From positions 1,054,001 to 1,118,000 of the forward strand of contig NC_135149.1 of assembly GCF_050948215.1 (NCBI RefSeq): a stretch of 64,000 nucleotides of DNA, given 5' to 3'. Under the pieces are notes generated by a model, which had not been told where the DNA came from, did not search any database, and worked only from the letters and a program-made list of their open reading frames with translations. The DNA comes from Halictus rubicundus (lineage: Eukaryota > Arthropoda > Insecta > Hymenoptera > Halictidae). The position numbers and the translations under genes were made by a program. Positions 12,831 through 26,532 of the stretch are shown piece after piece. Each line of letters opens with the position of its first letter. Position 1 is the stretch's first letter.

Positions 12831-15003
12831 ATTGTCGACACATTTTGCACTCTTATAGATCCTCCGAATTTCCTAGATCTTGAAGCTGTGCTTTCGAGTG
12901 GGAAATCGGCCGAGCGCGATCATAACGAACTTACAAGAGAGCTAACTTGTTCGAGAGCTGTTCAGCCAGCCAGAGTGGTCAACAAAGGTTGGAATACTGG
13001 ATCGATGGTTCGATCGGTTGCGCAATGAAATCCAGTTGCGGAACAATGAGGGCCAGTTCCGTTTTCACTCGGCGTTCGATCCCGGCGCGGCGCTTCCGTT
13101 TCACGAGGATCGATCGTCGTCGAGATCCAATATTGTGTATATGTACGCACGGTTTTCGAGTCGAGGACGCTAGGTTCGAAGGGACACTGATCCCCTCACA
13201 AAGGACAATGCCTGGGGATCCTGGCGTCGCGCAAACGAGGACACTACCCAGGACCACTCCTTCGAGACTGACGCTCACTGACAGCGTTCACGACTGGTGA
13301 AAAGTACGCCCGCAAAGACCGTGCACGAGAAACTCCCTTCCCCGCTGACTGTCGATCCCCCACTATGTCTGCTGTTAGCGAGAGAAAGGACAGCGGCTCT
13401 CAAACCGATCTTCCTGTAACCGGTGGAACCACTCCCACGTACGGAAAGTGTGCACACTGCTGGCGAAAAGTTTCCGACAGAGTTGACCATTCTTCCATTC
13501 GTTTATTCGTTATTCGTTGTTTCACGAATAGCGACACAGCGAGACAATGTCTCTCGAGTTTCTGCGGTTCGCCTTTGACAACTTGATCCAGAAATTCTTG
13601 ATCGAATTTTTCGACAAGAATTGAACGGTGAAATGGGCCTATCTTGGATTTTTGACTATTTCCACTTTTACACAGAACTGAAATGTACAGAAGTCGACTC
13701 ATTCGTATCACGCGAGAAGGGCTAGTATCTCGCCTCCTTCCATGAAAAGACAATAGATTTGCGAAACATTGTCGTTCGAAAAGGTCTCATCCCTCGACTG
13801 TTAAACAATAGATACGGCGAGAAGACGGGATTTTTACGCGTAATCCAATATATTGATATCAGAGTTGGGCATCGTTTAAGTAAATGTTCATTTAAATGAT
13901 TATTAAAATAAAACATTTGTTATTTGGAAGTTTAAATAAAAGACAAAAAAGAATTTAATTGCTACTTATTAATTATCATTTAATTGCTTATTACTTATTA
14001 CTTATTCGGTACAACGCGTTGAGTACACGTCGTCATAGTCAGGAAATATGTAAGAAGGATCGTCTTCGATCGTTCTAACAAGCCGAGTCTAACTGACTAA
14101 GCGGTATCATTGAGTTTACGGAGAAAGACGCAAGTTTTTCATTCAGCTGTTCTTGTGTTTTTGTTGACGGGAACGTTTGTTGATATAAACCAGTGCTGGG
14201 CACATTTCCTCAATCGAGGCAAAACCGTCCCCCCATCGTAGCGACCACTGTCCCCCTTCGCACTTTTCGAAATGAATGTATAAAAAATATTATGATTATA
14301 TAATAATAATTTCTTGTTCCTAATTTTCCTACTATCATGTCTATCTAGTAAACTATGTAAATACAATTATTATTCCTCTTCCATGATTGAAACAATAACA
14401 GCATTTTGAAATTCTTCTAATGTTTTTACTGTTTTAAATTGCACATGCTAATTTTTATCATAAATGCATAAAAATCCGCTGTCTATTGATTACACTTCGC
14501 TTTCCTAATTTTTGAATCTTTTCGCGACAAAACATACGTCCGCTTCCTGGTCAGGACATTCGCATTCGCAACGATTTGCGCAATCATTACGCGACACGAT
14601 GACGCGAACGTGATGTGTTTTCACAGCTGGTTTAACCGTGCCCGTTGCACGTTAAATTTCGTGTTATTACGACGCACATGATCCATTACGTACAGATTTA
14701 ATTGTATAATAGTATCGTTCGGCCATTGCGCGAACGCTGCGTTTTTTAAACTCGCCGCGCCGCGACGCCGGAAGTAAAAGGGAATTCCGGGAAATGAAAC
14801 ACGAATTCGTGAAATTTCGCAACGATACAATAGCGCTTGCACAGTGCAAAACTTGTCAGCCACGAGGGCAAAAATAAAAAAATAATTTCTGTTTCTATAT
14901 TCTCTTCTAAATAAATATATTTTAGAAACCCCCATTTCTTTAGAAACACTCTCATCATACAAAAAAATAAATAACTCGGCATCACTTTATAAAGAAATTT
15001 ATC
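12830..15003. other. Intronic stretch with two hAT-like single ends
   Basis: CAGAGTTGGGCATCGTTTAA (13860) resembles the terminus of the nested element at 60232, and CAGTGCTGGGCACATTTCC (14191) is another hAT-style start; no partners were found. A MITE-1 right end lies near 14475. No gene seen. Confidence 0.4.
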
Positions 15004-15011
15004 GTCATAAC

Positions 15012-15218
15012 TAGGGGTGTGTCGGGAAGAGGTCGGGTAGGGTCGGGTCGGGTCGGATTCCCGATAAGTACGAGGATCCCGACTTTTTCGGGAACCCCGA
15101 CTCTTTTGGGAATCCCGACACTTTCGAGAATCTCGGAATTTTCGGGTACCCGTCCCGAAACCGAAAAAATTCCGTGTTCCCGACCCGATCCGATATTTCG
15201 GGTTCTCGCACACCACTA
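15012..15218. mobile_element. 207 bp hAT-type MITE with perfect 8 bp target duplication
   Basis: Flanked on both sides by GTCATAAC (15004-15011 and 15219-15226). Ends are TAGGGGTGTGTCGGGA and, inverted, TAGTGGTGTGCGAGAA. The interior is built of GGGTCGGG, CCCGACCC and related motifs, highly GC-rich against AT-rich flanks. An 8 bp duplication and a TAG-GGTGTG terminus fit the hAT superfamily. It splits no recognised gene; it sits in the foraging intron left of the shared exon. Confidence 0.85.
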
Positions 15219-16004
15219 GTCATAACCTCAAGCATCGCTTTTCAGTTATAACCTATAATTATGTCATTAAAAACGGGCGCAAAAAGAAATGGTCCCTTTC
15301 GTAGCACACATCTCATTAGTTATACAAATTTGGTTAGGCTAATCTACTCGGACGAAAGTTTGACATTTCGGAATTTATGGATTCGGAACAGTTACCTCGA
15401 TCATTTTTAAAGCACTTGAGCTGTTGGCTAGTTGTATAGATGAAACTGTACGTGACCGCACACTTTTCTATGCGTTCCAGTTATAAATGGTGCAGTTAGT
15501 CAGACTTTAATGGACACATTGAGAGCATGGGCGGAAAATCGTCTCGACCAAAGGAACTTTGAGTGGCAGAATTGCAATGGGTTTTAATCTCGGTCGCCGC
15601 ACCTAATTGTAACTTGCTCACCGTCCGTGCACGAAGTTCAACCATTGTTCCGTGCGGCCATAAGCCGTTGTTACGCCCCTTCGAAAAATTCGCGCGAAAT
15701 CCAGTCCTCGGTTTCGCGTGATCCGCATAGATAGAAATTAATCTCCCCCTGCCGCACGTTTCAACGACACTTTGCTCGCGATTATGGTTGGACACTCGAC
15801 CGCGCGAGACTCATCCCTTAACCCCTTGCACTAGATTGTATAAACAATCGTGTATGTCCGACACATGTTTCTAAATTGGTTTGAATTGTAAAACTATTTT
15901 CTCGGATGAAAATTCCCCCATTTTATGTTTTAGATTCTACCAAATTTTTTGTTTCTACGAAAAAAAATAAAAATTAGAAGCAAAGGACGGTATTAAAAAC
16001 TTAC

Positions 16005-16171
16005 CCTCCATAACATAAACGATGGACCCGACATCTCCTTCCCGTATAATAGTCGAACCAGCTGAAAACGTAACAGAATACATGCAGTCAACAATTTCCC
16101 TGATCTGCGTCAGCTCCAAATTCTTCATGAAGTCATTGTCCAAGATGGCAGCTTTGATCAAGTCACGGGAC
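16005..16171 (-). CDS. for: foraging / PKG shared exon: start of cyclic-nucleotide-binding domain A
   Basis: First exon common to both isoforms. It runs from acceptor TTGCAG (16173-16172) to donor GTAAGT (16004-16003), 167 nt. It encodes SRDLIKAAILDND, FMKNLELTQIREIVDCMY, the first beta strands, and GDVGSIVYVMEG: the N-terminal helices and start of CNB-A, which binds cGMP and relieves autoinhibition. The phosphate-binding cassette (GELAILYN in the family) belongs to the next exon, which I did not find to the left, so CNB-B and the kinase domain are presumably beyond the window. The acceptor phase fits both first exons exactly. Confidence 0.95.
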
Positions 16172-17459
16172 CTGCAACGTACAAACAAAATTGTTTTCTT
16201 TAGAACATTAGTTCGGTTATGTCTTTGCGTTTGTTCACACATAATAATGTAAAGATAATGTACATAACAAAGAGAATCATTTAGTTACCTGAGAAATGAG
16301 ATATCTACTTTGGAAAATAGCTTCTCGCGTACAGACGTGTACAAATATCAATGTACACGTTGAACGTCTCAGAAACTCGTAACATTGAAATAAAAAGCAT
16401 AGCTCTGAAGTATGTTACACAAAGTAGAAGTATTAATTTGTTTGTGTATATTTGTATGTCTATATTTGAATATAAGGAATATCAAATATCTATCAAACAA
16501 ATTGTTATTAACGCCACGCAACGAACGCAGGCTTCTTTTCACTCAAATATTGTCATGTTTATCATTCAGTTATTTATATGTTTATATAGTGTACAATATA
16601 CGACGTTAAAAAAAGTCACGGTAAGTTTTCCGTTCAATTTCCTAGAAACTTTAGTACAATAGAAATGTTACTATGATCAAAATGATATTCTCTACATTTG
16701 TCCTAAAGTATGAGAGTTTAATGAAATATAAATGATAAAATTGTGGCTCTATATTTAACCTAATAAAAAATCCCCAATATACAAGAGTTTAGTTTTAAGT
16801 TGATATTATCGCCTCTTTCCGGGATTCAATGTATGAAATGTTATTTGAAAATTTAGCGATATCGTTTCCAGAGACATCTATGATGATCGTATAAAGCAAT
16901 AGCAATAGCAACACGCGCGATAACTATGAAATCTTTTTTGTTTCAATTGGAGCTTTCTTTGAAGAAAAATTCGTCAAAATTTGTACACAACACCACAGTG
17001 TATTATGCTGTCGATTATCTTTAATAAAGACTGATTTAACTGTTTGTATTAAGCGTGATTGTATAGCGGACAATGAATCAGTGTCCTACGACTCTACCGA
17101 TAAGCGATATAAGAGCGTAATATGAAGCCAACGTTTAGGTTAGTTCGGAAGTATCCTTAATTTACAATTGTAAACTCGTTTAGGAAAATTCTCAATTATT
17201 ACTTTACAGAAACACGAACATCCATAGCAGCCACATTATTCTATAGTTATGCAAAATTTTCTTTTATACATTTCCAAAGTAGATAATTATTTGTACTATC
17301 CCCAAGAAAGTGCTTTACCGATCCTCTGACTTGTTTACATGCATTTAGACAACCAAAATGCAACTTCAGGGTGAATATTAATTCATTAAATTCGATACTC
17401 TTTTACATTTGCTTATTATTAGATATTCTTTTTCAAAATTAATATATCATTGTTATTAC

Positions 17460-17502
<43 letters not shown>

Positions 17503-19342
17503 GTAACCCAATAAGTTATCCAGGTAAAGTATTTCATTTTAAATGAGAAAATATTTCATATTAAATGCGAAGCCTGTATTTCACATATTATATCAATTTA
17601 CGAAAATTGAAATTAACGAAGTACTTGCTTCATGCATTTAAAATTTGCTTCGATAAAAATAAAAAAATTTATTACGTTTTAGACATTTAAGTATAAAATA
17701 CGCATGATACAATAACGTTAGAACGCGCAATATACGCAATTCGAATATTATTTATTCTTATCAAATCTCTGAAAGCCGAGTTACGCTTGAAAAGATCCAA
17801 CGACAAAATTTCTTTTTGTTACGCGGCAATGTTGCTAAGATAACAATAATAGCATGCTCATAAGCAGAGTTCTGAGGAGCTTTAAAGTATAGTAACTTTA
17901 GCATTAACAATCCACGAACGCTTAACGTTGGCTGCAGTCGATGCTCCGAAGCAAATGCTTGCGTTTATTCGCAGAATGAAAGATCAAAAGCGCCGAACTA
18001 TGTTTACCGCGGTACACCTGTCATATATTCTGCATTAGCGTACACTGTGCCTTGAACGAGTATGTATATGCAATTATGGTGATAAATGTCGATTAAGCCT
18101 ATTAATATCAAACTGAGTATGTTCGAACGATCCTTAATGCGCTATCAAGAATAATTTGTTTAATACCTTATATGGTAAAATTAACGTGTAATTTCTGTCG
18201 ACGAAGAATTATTTAAACAAATGACAGTGTATATTCACCTTTGGAGTCTTTGAACAGTGAATGGAACTTAATAAAACTTTCAACGCGATAATGGAATATG
18301 CATTTTCCAGAAGCATCATAATAACATTGCAGATTTTACGCATTTGTGACAAAAATGAGTAGACCAAATGAAAAATAGTAAGAACACTTAAAGAATTTAG
18401 AAATACCATTATATGTACTATTTTCAACTCATTAAAATTATCAAAAAAAGAAATAAATCTATTTGTGGCTCTTGTAACTTGCAATTAATGTACGTAAGTT
18501 CGGTACTCTGTATTTTTCAAGATAAAATTTTATCATCTTTTTGTTATCAAAAAATACGAAAAATTAAACAGTTTACTCTTAGAAAAGTTAAGGAACATAG
18601 AAACAATTAACAAGATATTAGATATTTAAACGCATCATTATAATTTAAAATTTTCTGAAATTGTTGTAATAAGATAGAACGCGATTAAGAAATAACATGC
18701 CGAGTTTAACGAAGCTCCGCGTTCTGCATTGAAAATAGTCTCGATGTAATACCTTGTCACGTACTTTCACGGTAACGTAATTTGTATTAGCGAAATCATG
18801 ATTCTAGATTGCGTAAACATCGATCAAATTTCACTTTTAATAATAGCTTAGGTGAACGCAAAGTCATCGATCTGTATGAGTGAACTCAAAATCAGTTTCT
18901 GAACATTTTATAAGTTATCATTTTCAGTTGAATAACTCATAAAAAAAAAACAGAAAATCGTGGAAAAGCGTGTTTACCGCTTGACGGGTTCCAACGTGGG
19001 ATCCACCCAGTGGTGGGGATAAAATTTTGACAGTTGCGGTAGAGACCTTTGCGACAGTTACGGAGATAATAATGTATCAAGATTGTAAAGATGCATCAAC
19101 GAGGAGTTATACAACAAATTTATTTCTTTGGGTATAGACACATTTTTGTTACTTGTATAATTTTAATGGTAATTGTAAACCTAGCGTTGGCCAAAAACTC
19201 ATCTTCACGCTGATGTATCCAACTATTTTAAACAAACACGGTTCTGTTTGCTTGAAGTACGTACAAATTACTGGTCGGATTACATTACTTTATTCGACAG
19301 GTTGTTTGGGGTATATGTAGATAGTGCTCGACTCGATACTAC
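16172..19342. other. Foraging intron between the shared exon and the proximal first exon
   Basis: AT-rich with an (ATT)n run and a repeat at 19005-19066. No further exon recognised. Confidence 0.6.
17461..17502. repeat. (ATT)n microsatellite
   Basis: Fourteen uninterrupted ATT units between the two proximal foraging exons. Confidence 0.95.
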
Positions 19343-19620
19343 CTTTGCGGCTTTTGAAATTTGACGACTACTTTGGCGTCTTTGGTGAGCGGTTCCGCGG
19401 AAATGGCTTGTCTCTTCGACCTCGGGCCACGTCCAATGACACCGGGAACCAAGCTGAAGTCCACAATTTGTCGGAATTTGTCAATCTCATTTTGAAGGTA
19501 GCGGATGGTAATGTCCCGTTCTTCAATCGCTTTCTCGAGTATCTCTATCACTTCGTCACGGCGACGCAATGCCTCCGTCCTCTCGTACAAAAGTCTCTTC
19601 AGATCTCGCATCGAATCCAT
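19343..19620 (-). CDS. for: foraging / PKG alternative first coding exon (I-beta-like N terminus)
   Basis: Second, proximal first exon of the same kinase, for an isoform from an internal promoter. Seen: ATG at 19620 in a good context (GACCATGG) opens MDSMRDLKRLLYERTEALRR. An L/I heptad coiled coil covers residues ~4-54 and ends in LQNEIDKFRQIV. KRQAISAEP, the autoinhibitory motif of vertebrate PKG I-beta, is at ~69-77. The exon ends FQKPQ plus AG at a GTAGTA donor (19342-19341), phase-matched to the shared exon (PQR-SRDLIKAA). The open frame continues upstream to a GTG only, so the ATG at 19620 is preferred. A 356 bp foldback element lies ~330 bp upstream of this ATG, in the presumed promoter region. 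No TATA box was assigned. Confidence 0.92.
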
Positions 19621-19952
19621 GGTCTCTCGATCTCCTGTCAGCACTCGGATCAGGATCTACTTCTCGCGACAATTTCCACCGATCCACGTGCCATGCACGT
19701 GTCACTTCTTTCTCAGAGAATACCAATTTTATTTTTTGAGCACACCAATTTCTTCCCAACCTTCCAGCAATTTTGATTGGTTCGCGACGGTGTGGCTATT
19801 ACTAAGTTTTCATTTACTATTTCGATGAAGATCCCTTGCCCTACAATATCGAGTCAGACTCGTGACGTAGATTCTGAACAGGGACTACTAAATATGTATG
19901 TCATAATTTCCTTTAAACCAAAATAAACTTCTATTTTGTTGTAGTCGATGTA

Positions 19953-20308
19953 CAGGGTGTCCGAAAATGTTGTACTTCTCGAAAGGGTTGATTTCTGAGG
20001 TCATTCGACGTAACTTTTTCCTTTGCGAAAATGTTCTTCGCAGTTTTGTTAAGAAGTTATTAACGAAAAACACGAACCAATTAGGGCGCGGCTACAGCGG
20101 GCTGATTCTGGCTCGGCCAATGCCAACGCCACGATCGACGCGACCTGCCGCGCCGCCGCACTGGAATCCGCCTGCTGTAGCCACGCTGTTTTTCTTTAAT
20201 AACTTCTTAACACAACCGGGGAGAACATTTTCCCAAAGGAAATAGTTACTTCGAATAACCTCAGGAATCAACCCTTTCAAGGAAGTACAACATTTTTCGA
20301 ACATCCTG
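19953..20308. mobile_element. 356 bp foldback MITE upstream of the foraging proximal first exon
   Basis: Starts CAGGGTGTCCGAAAATGTTG, and its inverse closes the element (GTTCGAAAAATGTTGTACTTC, one base different in spacing). The arms are ~150 bp and almost the whole element is a palindrome with a GC-rich loop. TA flanks both ends. CAGGGTGTCC-type termini are common in hymenopteran repeats (established knowledge); a partial relative starts near 36013. Confidence 0.75.
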
Positions 20309-23300
20309 TGTATTCTTTGGAGAAAATGTAATTGTCACCGATTAATCGATACAAGTCTTAAATATTTAAAACGTTAAACTTTTCAAAATAATTCATAGAT
20401 TTATTGAAAGCTAAAAAGGAATATTTATATAATATTTACGTCAGCATTTAAACTAACGTGAACGTCACTGCGCAATCTGGAAACGAATTTGTCGCTACCA
20501 ACTAATGCTGGCACTATTTCAAATCGGAAAAATGTTTTTTCTGCTAATGATCGAAGAGGTTGGAGATGCCATGGCTGATTTTTAGAGTGAATACGACTAA
20601 CGATGATTTAAAAAATATTACTTTTATACGTAGAAACTACAAATTCAATTTTCGTGGTTTCTGCGCCAACAGTACAGGTATACCCTAAATCAGTACTCTA
20701 TCTGATATTCTATTTTGAAGATTTATTAATCATATTTACTTTCCTACGACACTTTCCACACATATCGATCTAGCAAACAACTACTTCAAATTTTTATCTC
20801 CTCAACAGGCATTTTCTTTAAGAGCCGAACAATCGATAAGCTAATCGAATTCATAGATTGTCTCATGTCTTTAAAGTCGTACGATCCACCAAAAATAACT
20901 CGATCTATGTATTTGAAATCTCAGGACCGATACATCCGGAGTCGAGAAAGATAATAAACTATTTTAGAATTCGTATGATCACAGTGATATGTACTGCTCT
21001 ATCTGACAATCGAAGTTCTGGATACCAGTACATCACTGGTATTGCTTATTGTCGTTTGATAACCATTTAGTATAACACGATGTTATTTCTTAAACTTTCA
21101 CATGAAATATATAAAGAGGAGAACCGAAGTATATTTGCACATGCAAATATGCGTTAAATAAGTGATTCGAATAAACATTGTAAAATTTGAGAACTATAAA
21201 TAACCACTCGTCCGTCTTGATTATTTTAGAAGAAAAGTGGTGATATCAGCAATATTTATTTTTGTATCATTATTAACAATCGACAAGAACTGAACTCGTG
21301 TCTTTCGACTAATTTTGAGCAATTCAAGGAAATTAGAAATCAAAATTCAAATTCTGATAAAATGTACAATTGGAGATCCTCAAGGTTCTATTTTTTCCAG
21401 AAGAGACGGAAAAAAATCTAGTATTACCGCTGCCTGCCGAGAATAATCGAAGTATCCGATGGAATTGTTGTTTTTTTGCAGTCATTTGTCCGGCTTTGAA
21501 TTAACGTATTCCGATTACATAATGGAGATTTCAGACGCTCAGTGTTCTTGAGCGTCCTAGACCAAAGCGAGGGGTGTACTGGTGCGTAATACTTTCGAAA
21601 ATGACCGTGGAATAACAATGATTGACAGTTGTGATTGGCAGACTGTGGAAATTGGGACGGGTCTTTGTCGAGTTATGTATTGTCTCGATCTTTGAATATT
21701 TTCAGCGACGATTTCCATGCCTTGCCGAAAGAGCGACAATTTTTCAATCATAATTTACTGATGCTTTAATTTTACGCAGTGTATATGCTCCTATTTATAG
21801 TCAGAATGTTTTCAAACTTTATTTCACAAAGTTGCTGAAGTTGATTAGACAAATCTATTACTATAATTAGTGCAAAAAGAATGGCCAATTTTTAATACTA
21901 TTTTTTAAATTCTACAACTCGGCCCAAACTTAACTTTATAAACGTTGGAAAAATGATTTTAAGGCAGATTAAGCAAGATTTAAATGCTATACAATAACGA
22001 GCAATACCATAAGCAATAAGATCTATTAGAAAGATGGTTTGTAACACAGAGAGCGCAAAAATTCAGTCACTATTTTTGCGCCAACAATTTACGTCAGCAG
22101 GAGATTCGGTAAATAATAATTCGTTGACTCGATTTTTACCTAAGTTTACTGTATTATATAACAACTCGCATTAAACTCGTTTAAATGTTTGGTACCATTT
22201 CTAAGCAACTTCGTTTCTAATAAAATTTAACTGTTTGCACCGATTGTTTGCTTCTCTGAAAATATTTCCGTTATCCAACTAATCCGAACGGAAACTTGTC
22301 AAGTGTTGAATTTTCCAAAAGTTGCACGTGTCTCTTTGGAACTGAATGTACATACATTCTCGACAATTCTGATAGAATCTTATCTGAGTCCACAGATTGT
22401 TAACAATTAACCGCATATCGATTCGATTAATCACAGACCGCACACGATCAACGTGACCTTTTTTAGTATTTCGACAAATTATTCACTTTTCACATCGTGC
22501 ACAACACGTCGCATATCGATTTGTTTAGATCTTCGAAAATTTCAATGAACCTCGACAAATTCACACTTGTCGAAAGTAGTCACATAAGATAATTATTGAC
22601 ACGCGCGATTTCAATTACTCCAAAAATTTGTACGTATGTATCGTTAACGGCCCGTATTCGACCAGTTGATGCAAAGCTGACGTTTCATTATTGAAAGGAT
22701 GATTTAATGAATTGAACGCGGACATGAGACGAAGTACCGACGCTTCGGGCAGCCTCTATCAAACTGATTACGAGATCGTGAATTTGTTCGAAAGAACTCG
22801 ATGGCTTCTAAGCTGACGCCAATCGATCGCCGTTAAATCATAGGACAGAAAAAATCGTACCGCTAATTGTACGCTAACACAGGTTTACGTATTATCAGAC
22901 TGACGCGTTAAAATTAATTTCTTAGATAACTCTTTCACAAAATATACAATATCTCATCTAACTGTAAAACTGTTTAGTCAAAATGCTACGCCCTGGCAAA
23001 AAGTGTTCGACCGCATTTAAAAATTGGATAATTTTCTTAATATTTAAACAAATGAGTTGAGAAAAGAAAATTATTCTCGTACAGAATGCAGAATCTCCTA
23101 ATTTAATATTCAAATAAATCTATAAATCCCCTGCATCAGTAACCGTCACGACACCAACAATCGCACACCTCGTACAATTGAAAAAAGTACAGCTAAATGA
23201 AAATACTTTTGTTCAGTAATCCGATGAAAATTCGTCCGAGTAATCCCATGAACTCACGGGACCAAAGTGGTACAGAGTAAACCGAAATCACACCAACTGA

Positions 23301-23389
23301 ACAATCCAAGCGGTATTTTCCCAGGACGTTCTCCACGAAAGAAAACAAACCAAAAAAGAGAAGAGAGACGAAAAAGGAAAGAGACACTG

Positions 23390-23760
23390 TCGAAGGAAGT
23401 GGCACGCGATTCACTCGGCTCGCGGTGTTCGCGGCACGGCCGCCACCTCAAAGGTTCACCGTGAAACTGATCTGAAAGGACCACGGGGACCAACGAAGGC
23501 TGTTGGTCGCGTAGGGCGGTAACGACTGACAACCGGCCGGTTCGCGCACAGTCTATTTTTGAGATATAATCGCGACACGGGCTTCCTCGAAGCCAGAGAA
23601 CAAGCGCGCACACGGTCCGTCGACGAGCTGGCTGCGACGTCTTTCGAAAAATGGCCCCCTTTCACCGGGAGCTCCCCCCTCCCTCAATCGTTCGCGATGC
23701 TCTCGGCTACCTGTACGCAAGCAAGCCCTCAGAGTGCGTGACCAGCGTGTCCCATGGGGC
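23390..23760. promoter_or_regulatory. GC-rich island ending at the poly(T) tract
   Basis: CpG-rich stretch (GGCTCGCGGTGTTCGCGGCA) in AT-rich DNA, ~3.8 kb upstream of the proximal foraging exon. It could be a non-coding first exon or promoter of foraging, or an older insertion. No reading frame is convincing. Confidence 0.25.
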
Positions 23761-23790
23761 CATCCATCCCATTTACCCAACTGTTCCATC

Positions 23791-23792
<2 letters not shown>

Positions 23793-23844
<52 letters not shown>
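23793..23844. repeat. 52-base poly(T) tract
   Basis: Uninterrupted T52. On the minus strand it is a poly(A), possibly the tail of a retroposed copy lying to the right, but no matching flanking duplication was found. It abuts the GC-rich stretch at 23.4-23.76 kb. Confidence 0.95.
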
Positions 23845-23845
<1 letters not shown>

Positions 23846-24520
23846 TAAAATTGTTACGGATCTGCAATTCTTTCTCGAGCCGGTAATATCGCTCGGATCA
23901 ACATCCTCAAGTAAATTATTAAAATTACTTTGTATTATGTTGTATAGAAAAAGTATTTGATATAGACTTTCGAAACTGCGGGGATATTTTATTAGCTAAT
24001 TAAACAGTATAAAAATATTTTTTTAGTGCAAAAAAAGATGGTATAATAAAGTTATGAGAGTATAGTCTAGCTCCTTTTGCATTGATCTGAAACGATAAAC
24101 TAAACAACGTTCTTATTCCTTATAAATGCAGTTCGTCGATGAACCTTCAACAAAAAAGTTATAAATTAACGAAATAGGAACGTTTTGAAAAAAAAATTCG
24201 ATTTTTCCCCCGCTAGTTTTTGATAATTAGTTTTAAATGTAATCAATAGTTTTAAGTTATCTTGCCCGCCAACTCGGAAAAAAGAGTTTCCAGAAAAACG
24301 CGTATATTTTATTGTTAGAAAAGCGGAGGCAAAGGTAATTTTTTGAATCCCACTTCTGGAGTCAAAATAGTTTCTAATGCAAAAGTTTTATTTTAGTTTA
24401 ATTTTCTATTTCTATTTATTTCATATGCATAAAGGTCGCATTAAAATCGGGGTCATTAGCGACCACATTGGTTTACATGAAATGAATTAGTTATAAGTAG
24501 ATACCTGCGTTAACGTTATG

Positions 24521-24760
24521 TACAGTCGGTGTACAAAGTATTTGTACACTCTTTAAAAACAAATAATTTTTGAAAAATTCAACCAAACGGCTTGAATTTT
24601 TTGAAGATGTTAGAAGGATTAATTTACTAAGTAATGCATAAATAATTTTTTTTAATTGCTACTGGTCGTAATTGCGAGGAAAAATGTAGAGATCACGATT
24701 TTTAAGTTTTTCATCTGTGTCTGTACGAATGTTTACGTACGAAGAATGCGATAACAAAAG
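24521..24760. repeat. Tc1-like repeat, one end preserved
   Basis: TACAGTCGGTGTACAAAGTA opens it, with a partly palindromic GTACAAAGTATTTGTAC, a style seen at Tc1-like ends. The following ~200 bp (ATTCAACCAAACGGCTTG, GATGTTAGAAGGATTA) recurs at 45355-45560. I did not find the right end. Confidence 0.5.
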
Positions 24761-26532
24761 TAAAGTATACTAAAACAGTTTTTCAAATTGAGCTACGTTT
24801 GCATACGAAAAAATACGGTACATTACGTCAGCGAACACGGTTTGAAAACCTTATTCAAGATAAGATTAACAGGTTAATTAGAATGCACCGCATGTATTAT
24901 AATTTCGCTTAATTTTAGACTTGAGGATAAAAAATGTAGCACCATTTCTAAAAAAGCGTAGCACGAGTAATCGAAATGGTTTTGACCGTTTATTATTGCT
25001 ATTATTATTATCGATACATTTGATCTAGTAACATAAAAATTAAGTTTCAATTCTGAAGAGATAATTCCATCATTCGCATGGCACTAAACGTATTAAAGTA
25101 TCAACGATTCTTAAAAAATCGAGAATTCCGTTTTCAGATACTTTTAAGAGCCACTGTTACATAGTTTCGTACATTTTGCATTGTTCATAAACTTTCTTCC
25201 ACTTTGCAGTTTTCCTTTAGACGTGTACACAGTTCCCACGCGGTTCCCTAACAAGACCTTGCCTTACTTTTGAAGGTGTATCCACAACACGGCAGAGGAC
25301 AATCGTGCTTAACTTACACGTAGACACGATCCTTCGACGAGCCGATTATGGTAGGCCTCATTTGAATTATTTAAGCCACGTTCACCGTGTTGTACCCTCT
25401 GTATTTCTATTGCGTAATCCCGACAATAAGCACGGTCGAATTTAGCTAAAAACCGGCGTTGTTTTGCAAGACGCCTTCGTTAATGGCGGACACTTGCTCA
25501 ATGAACGCTGCAAATTACATGCGAAATGCGATGTTGCATGTGCAAACGTGCCTTGCCGTTTATCGTCATCCTGATGCCCATCTGACACATGATGGTAACA
25601 GATTTGTACGTGCACTCTGTACACATGTGCACTGCACAGTGTCGAGTGACGTGCGAAAATAAAAATAAAAAATAAAAATATCAAATAATTCTGATAAGAG
25701 AGAGATTTCTTTCAATCGGAAGTATAGGAAAAATTTGTTTGTGAAAAGTTTCCCAAAAGAATCGTTAGAAATAAAAAATTTTATATCACAGTAATTCATT
25801 ATTGTTTTTTGTTTCATCATAGTGGTCAATGGTCATACTTGGTGATCTCTCAGTAATTCGACGTGTGAATCGCTTTTAGTAACACAGGTATGATGAATTC
25901 TCAAATAAATCCTCCGATTTTATCATCGCATACAATTAAATTATCATTACTGACAATTCAAGTGTCATCGCGATTGCCAGAACGAAACATATTTTCCCTG
26001 TCAATCTAAATTATTGCCCGATAAAATCAATCGAAAACATGATAAAAAATTTCATAATACTAGCATATTTCATTATCGAAGACGGCCAACCAGAAACTGT
26101 CGGTTTCAGCAGTTCGTCACCGAATAAACGAATATTAAAAGTACGTCGAAGCGTTTGTCACGTGGTTCTTACTCTTTATCTTTTTAATTTGCTCTCCCTC
26201 GACGTGTCACGACGAAAAAAGACTTAATTGAACCCCAAGGTTGAATCGGATCATTCGATGAGCCAAAGAAACGATTTATCGTGGCATTGCTGTTTCGGTT
26301 GTTATCGAGGTTTTCGATGTCAGTATTAATATAAATGCATTAAATAATACACAAGTATTATCGGATCAAATTGTTTTATTCTCACCGCGAGAGAACAAAC
26401 TCTTCGAGTTAGTTTTGTTCTTGGTTAAAAAATAGGTCGACAACATGCAAAAAATGTTTGCATAAGATGCCTGGATTTCAAGAAAGACAGCTGTGATAGT
26501 TTATCTGATAAACATGCACGCAGTCATCGTTA

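Noticed and set aside
14746..15219. Frames across 14.75-15.22 kb on both strands
   Set aside because: Created by the GGGTCGGG-rich hAT MITE at 15012-15218.
23553..23960. Frames with poly-Lys or poly-Phe
   Set aside because: Translations of the T52 homopolymer.
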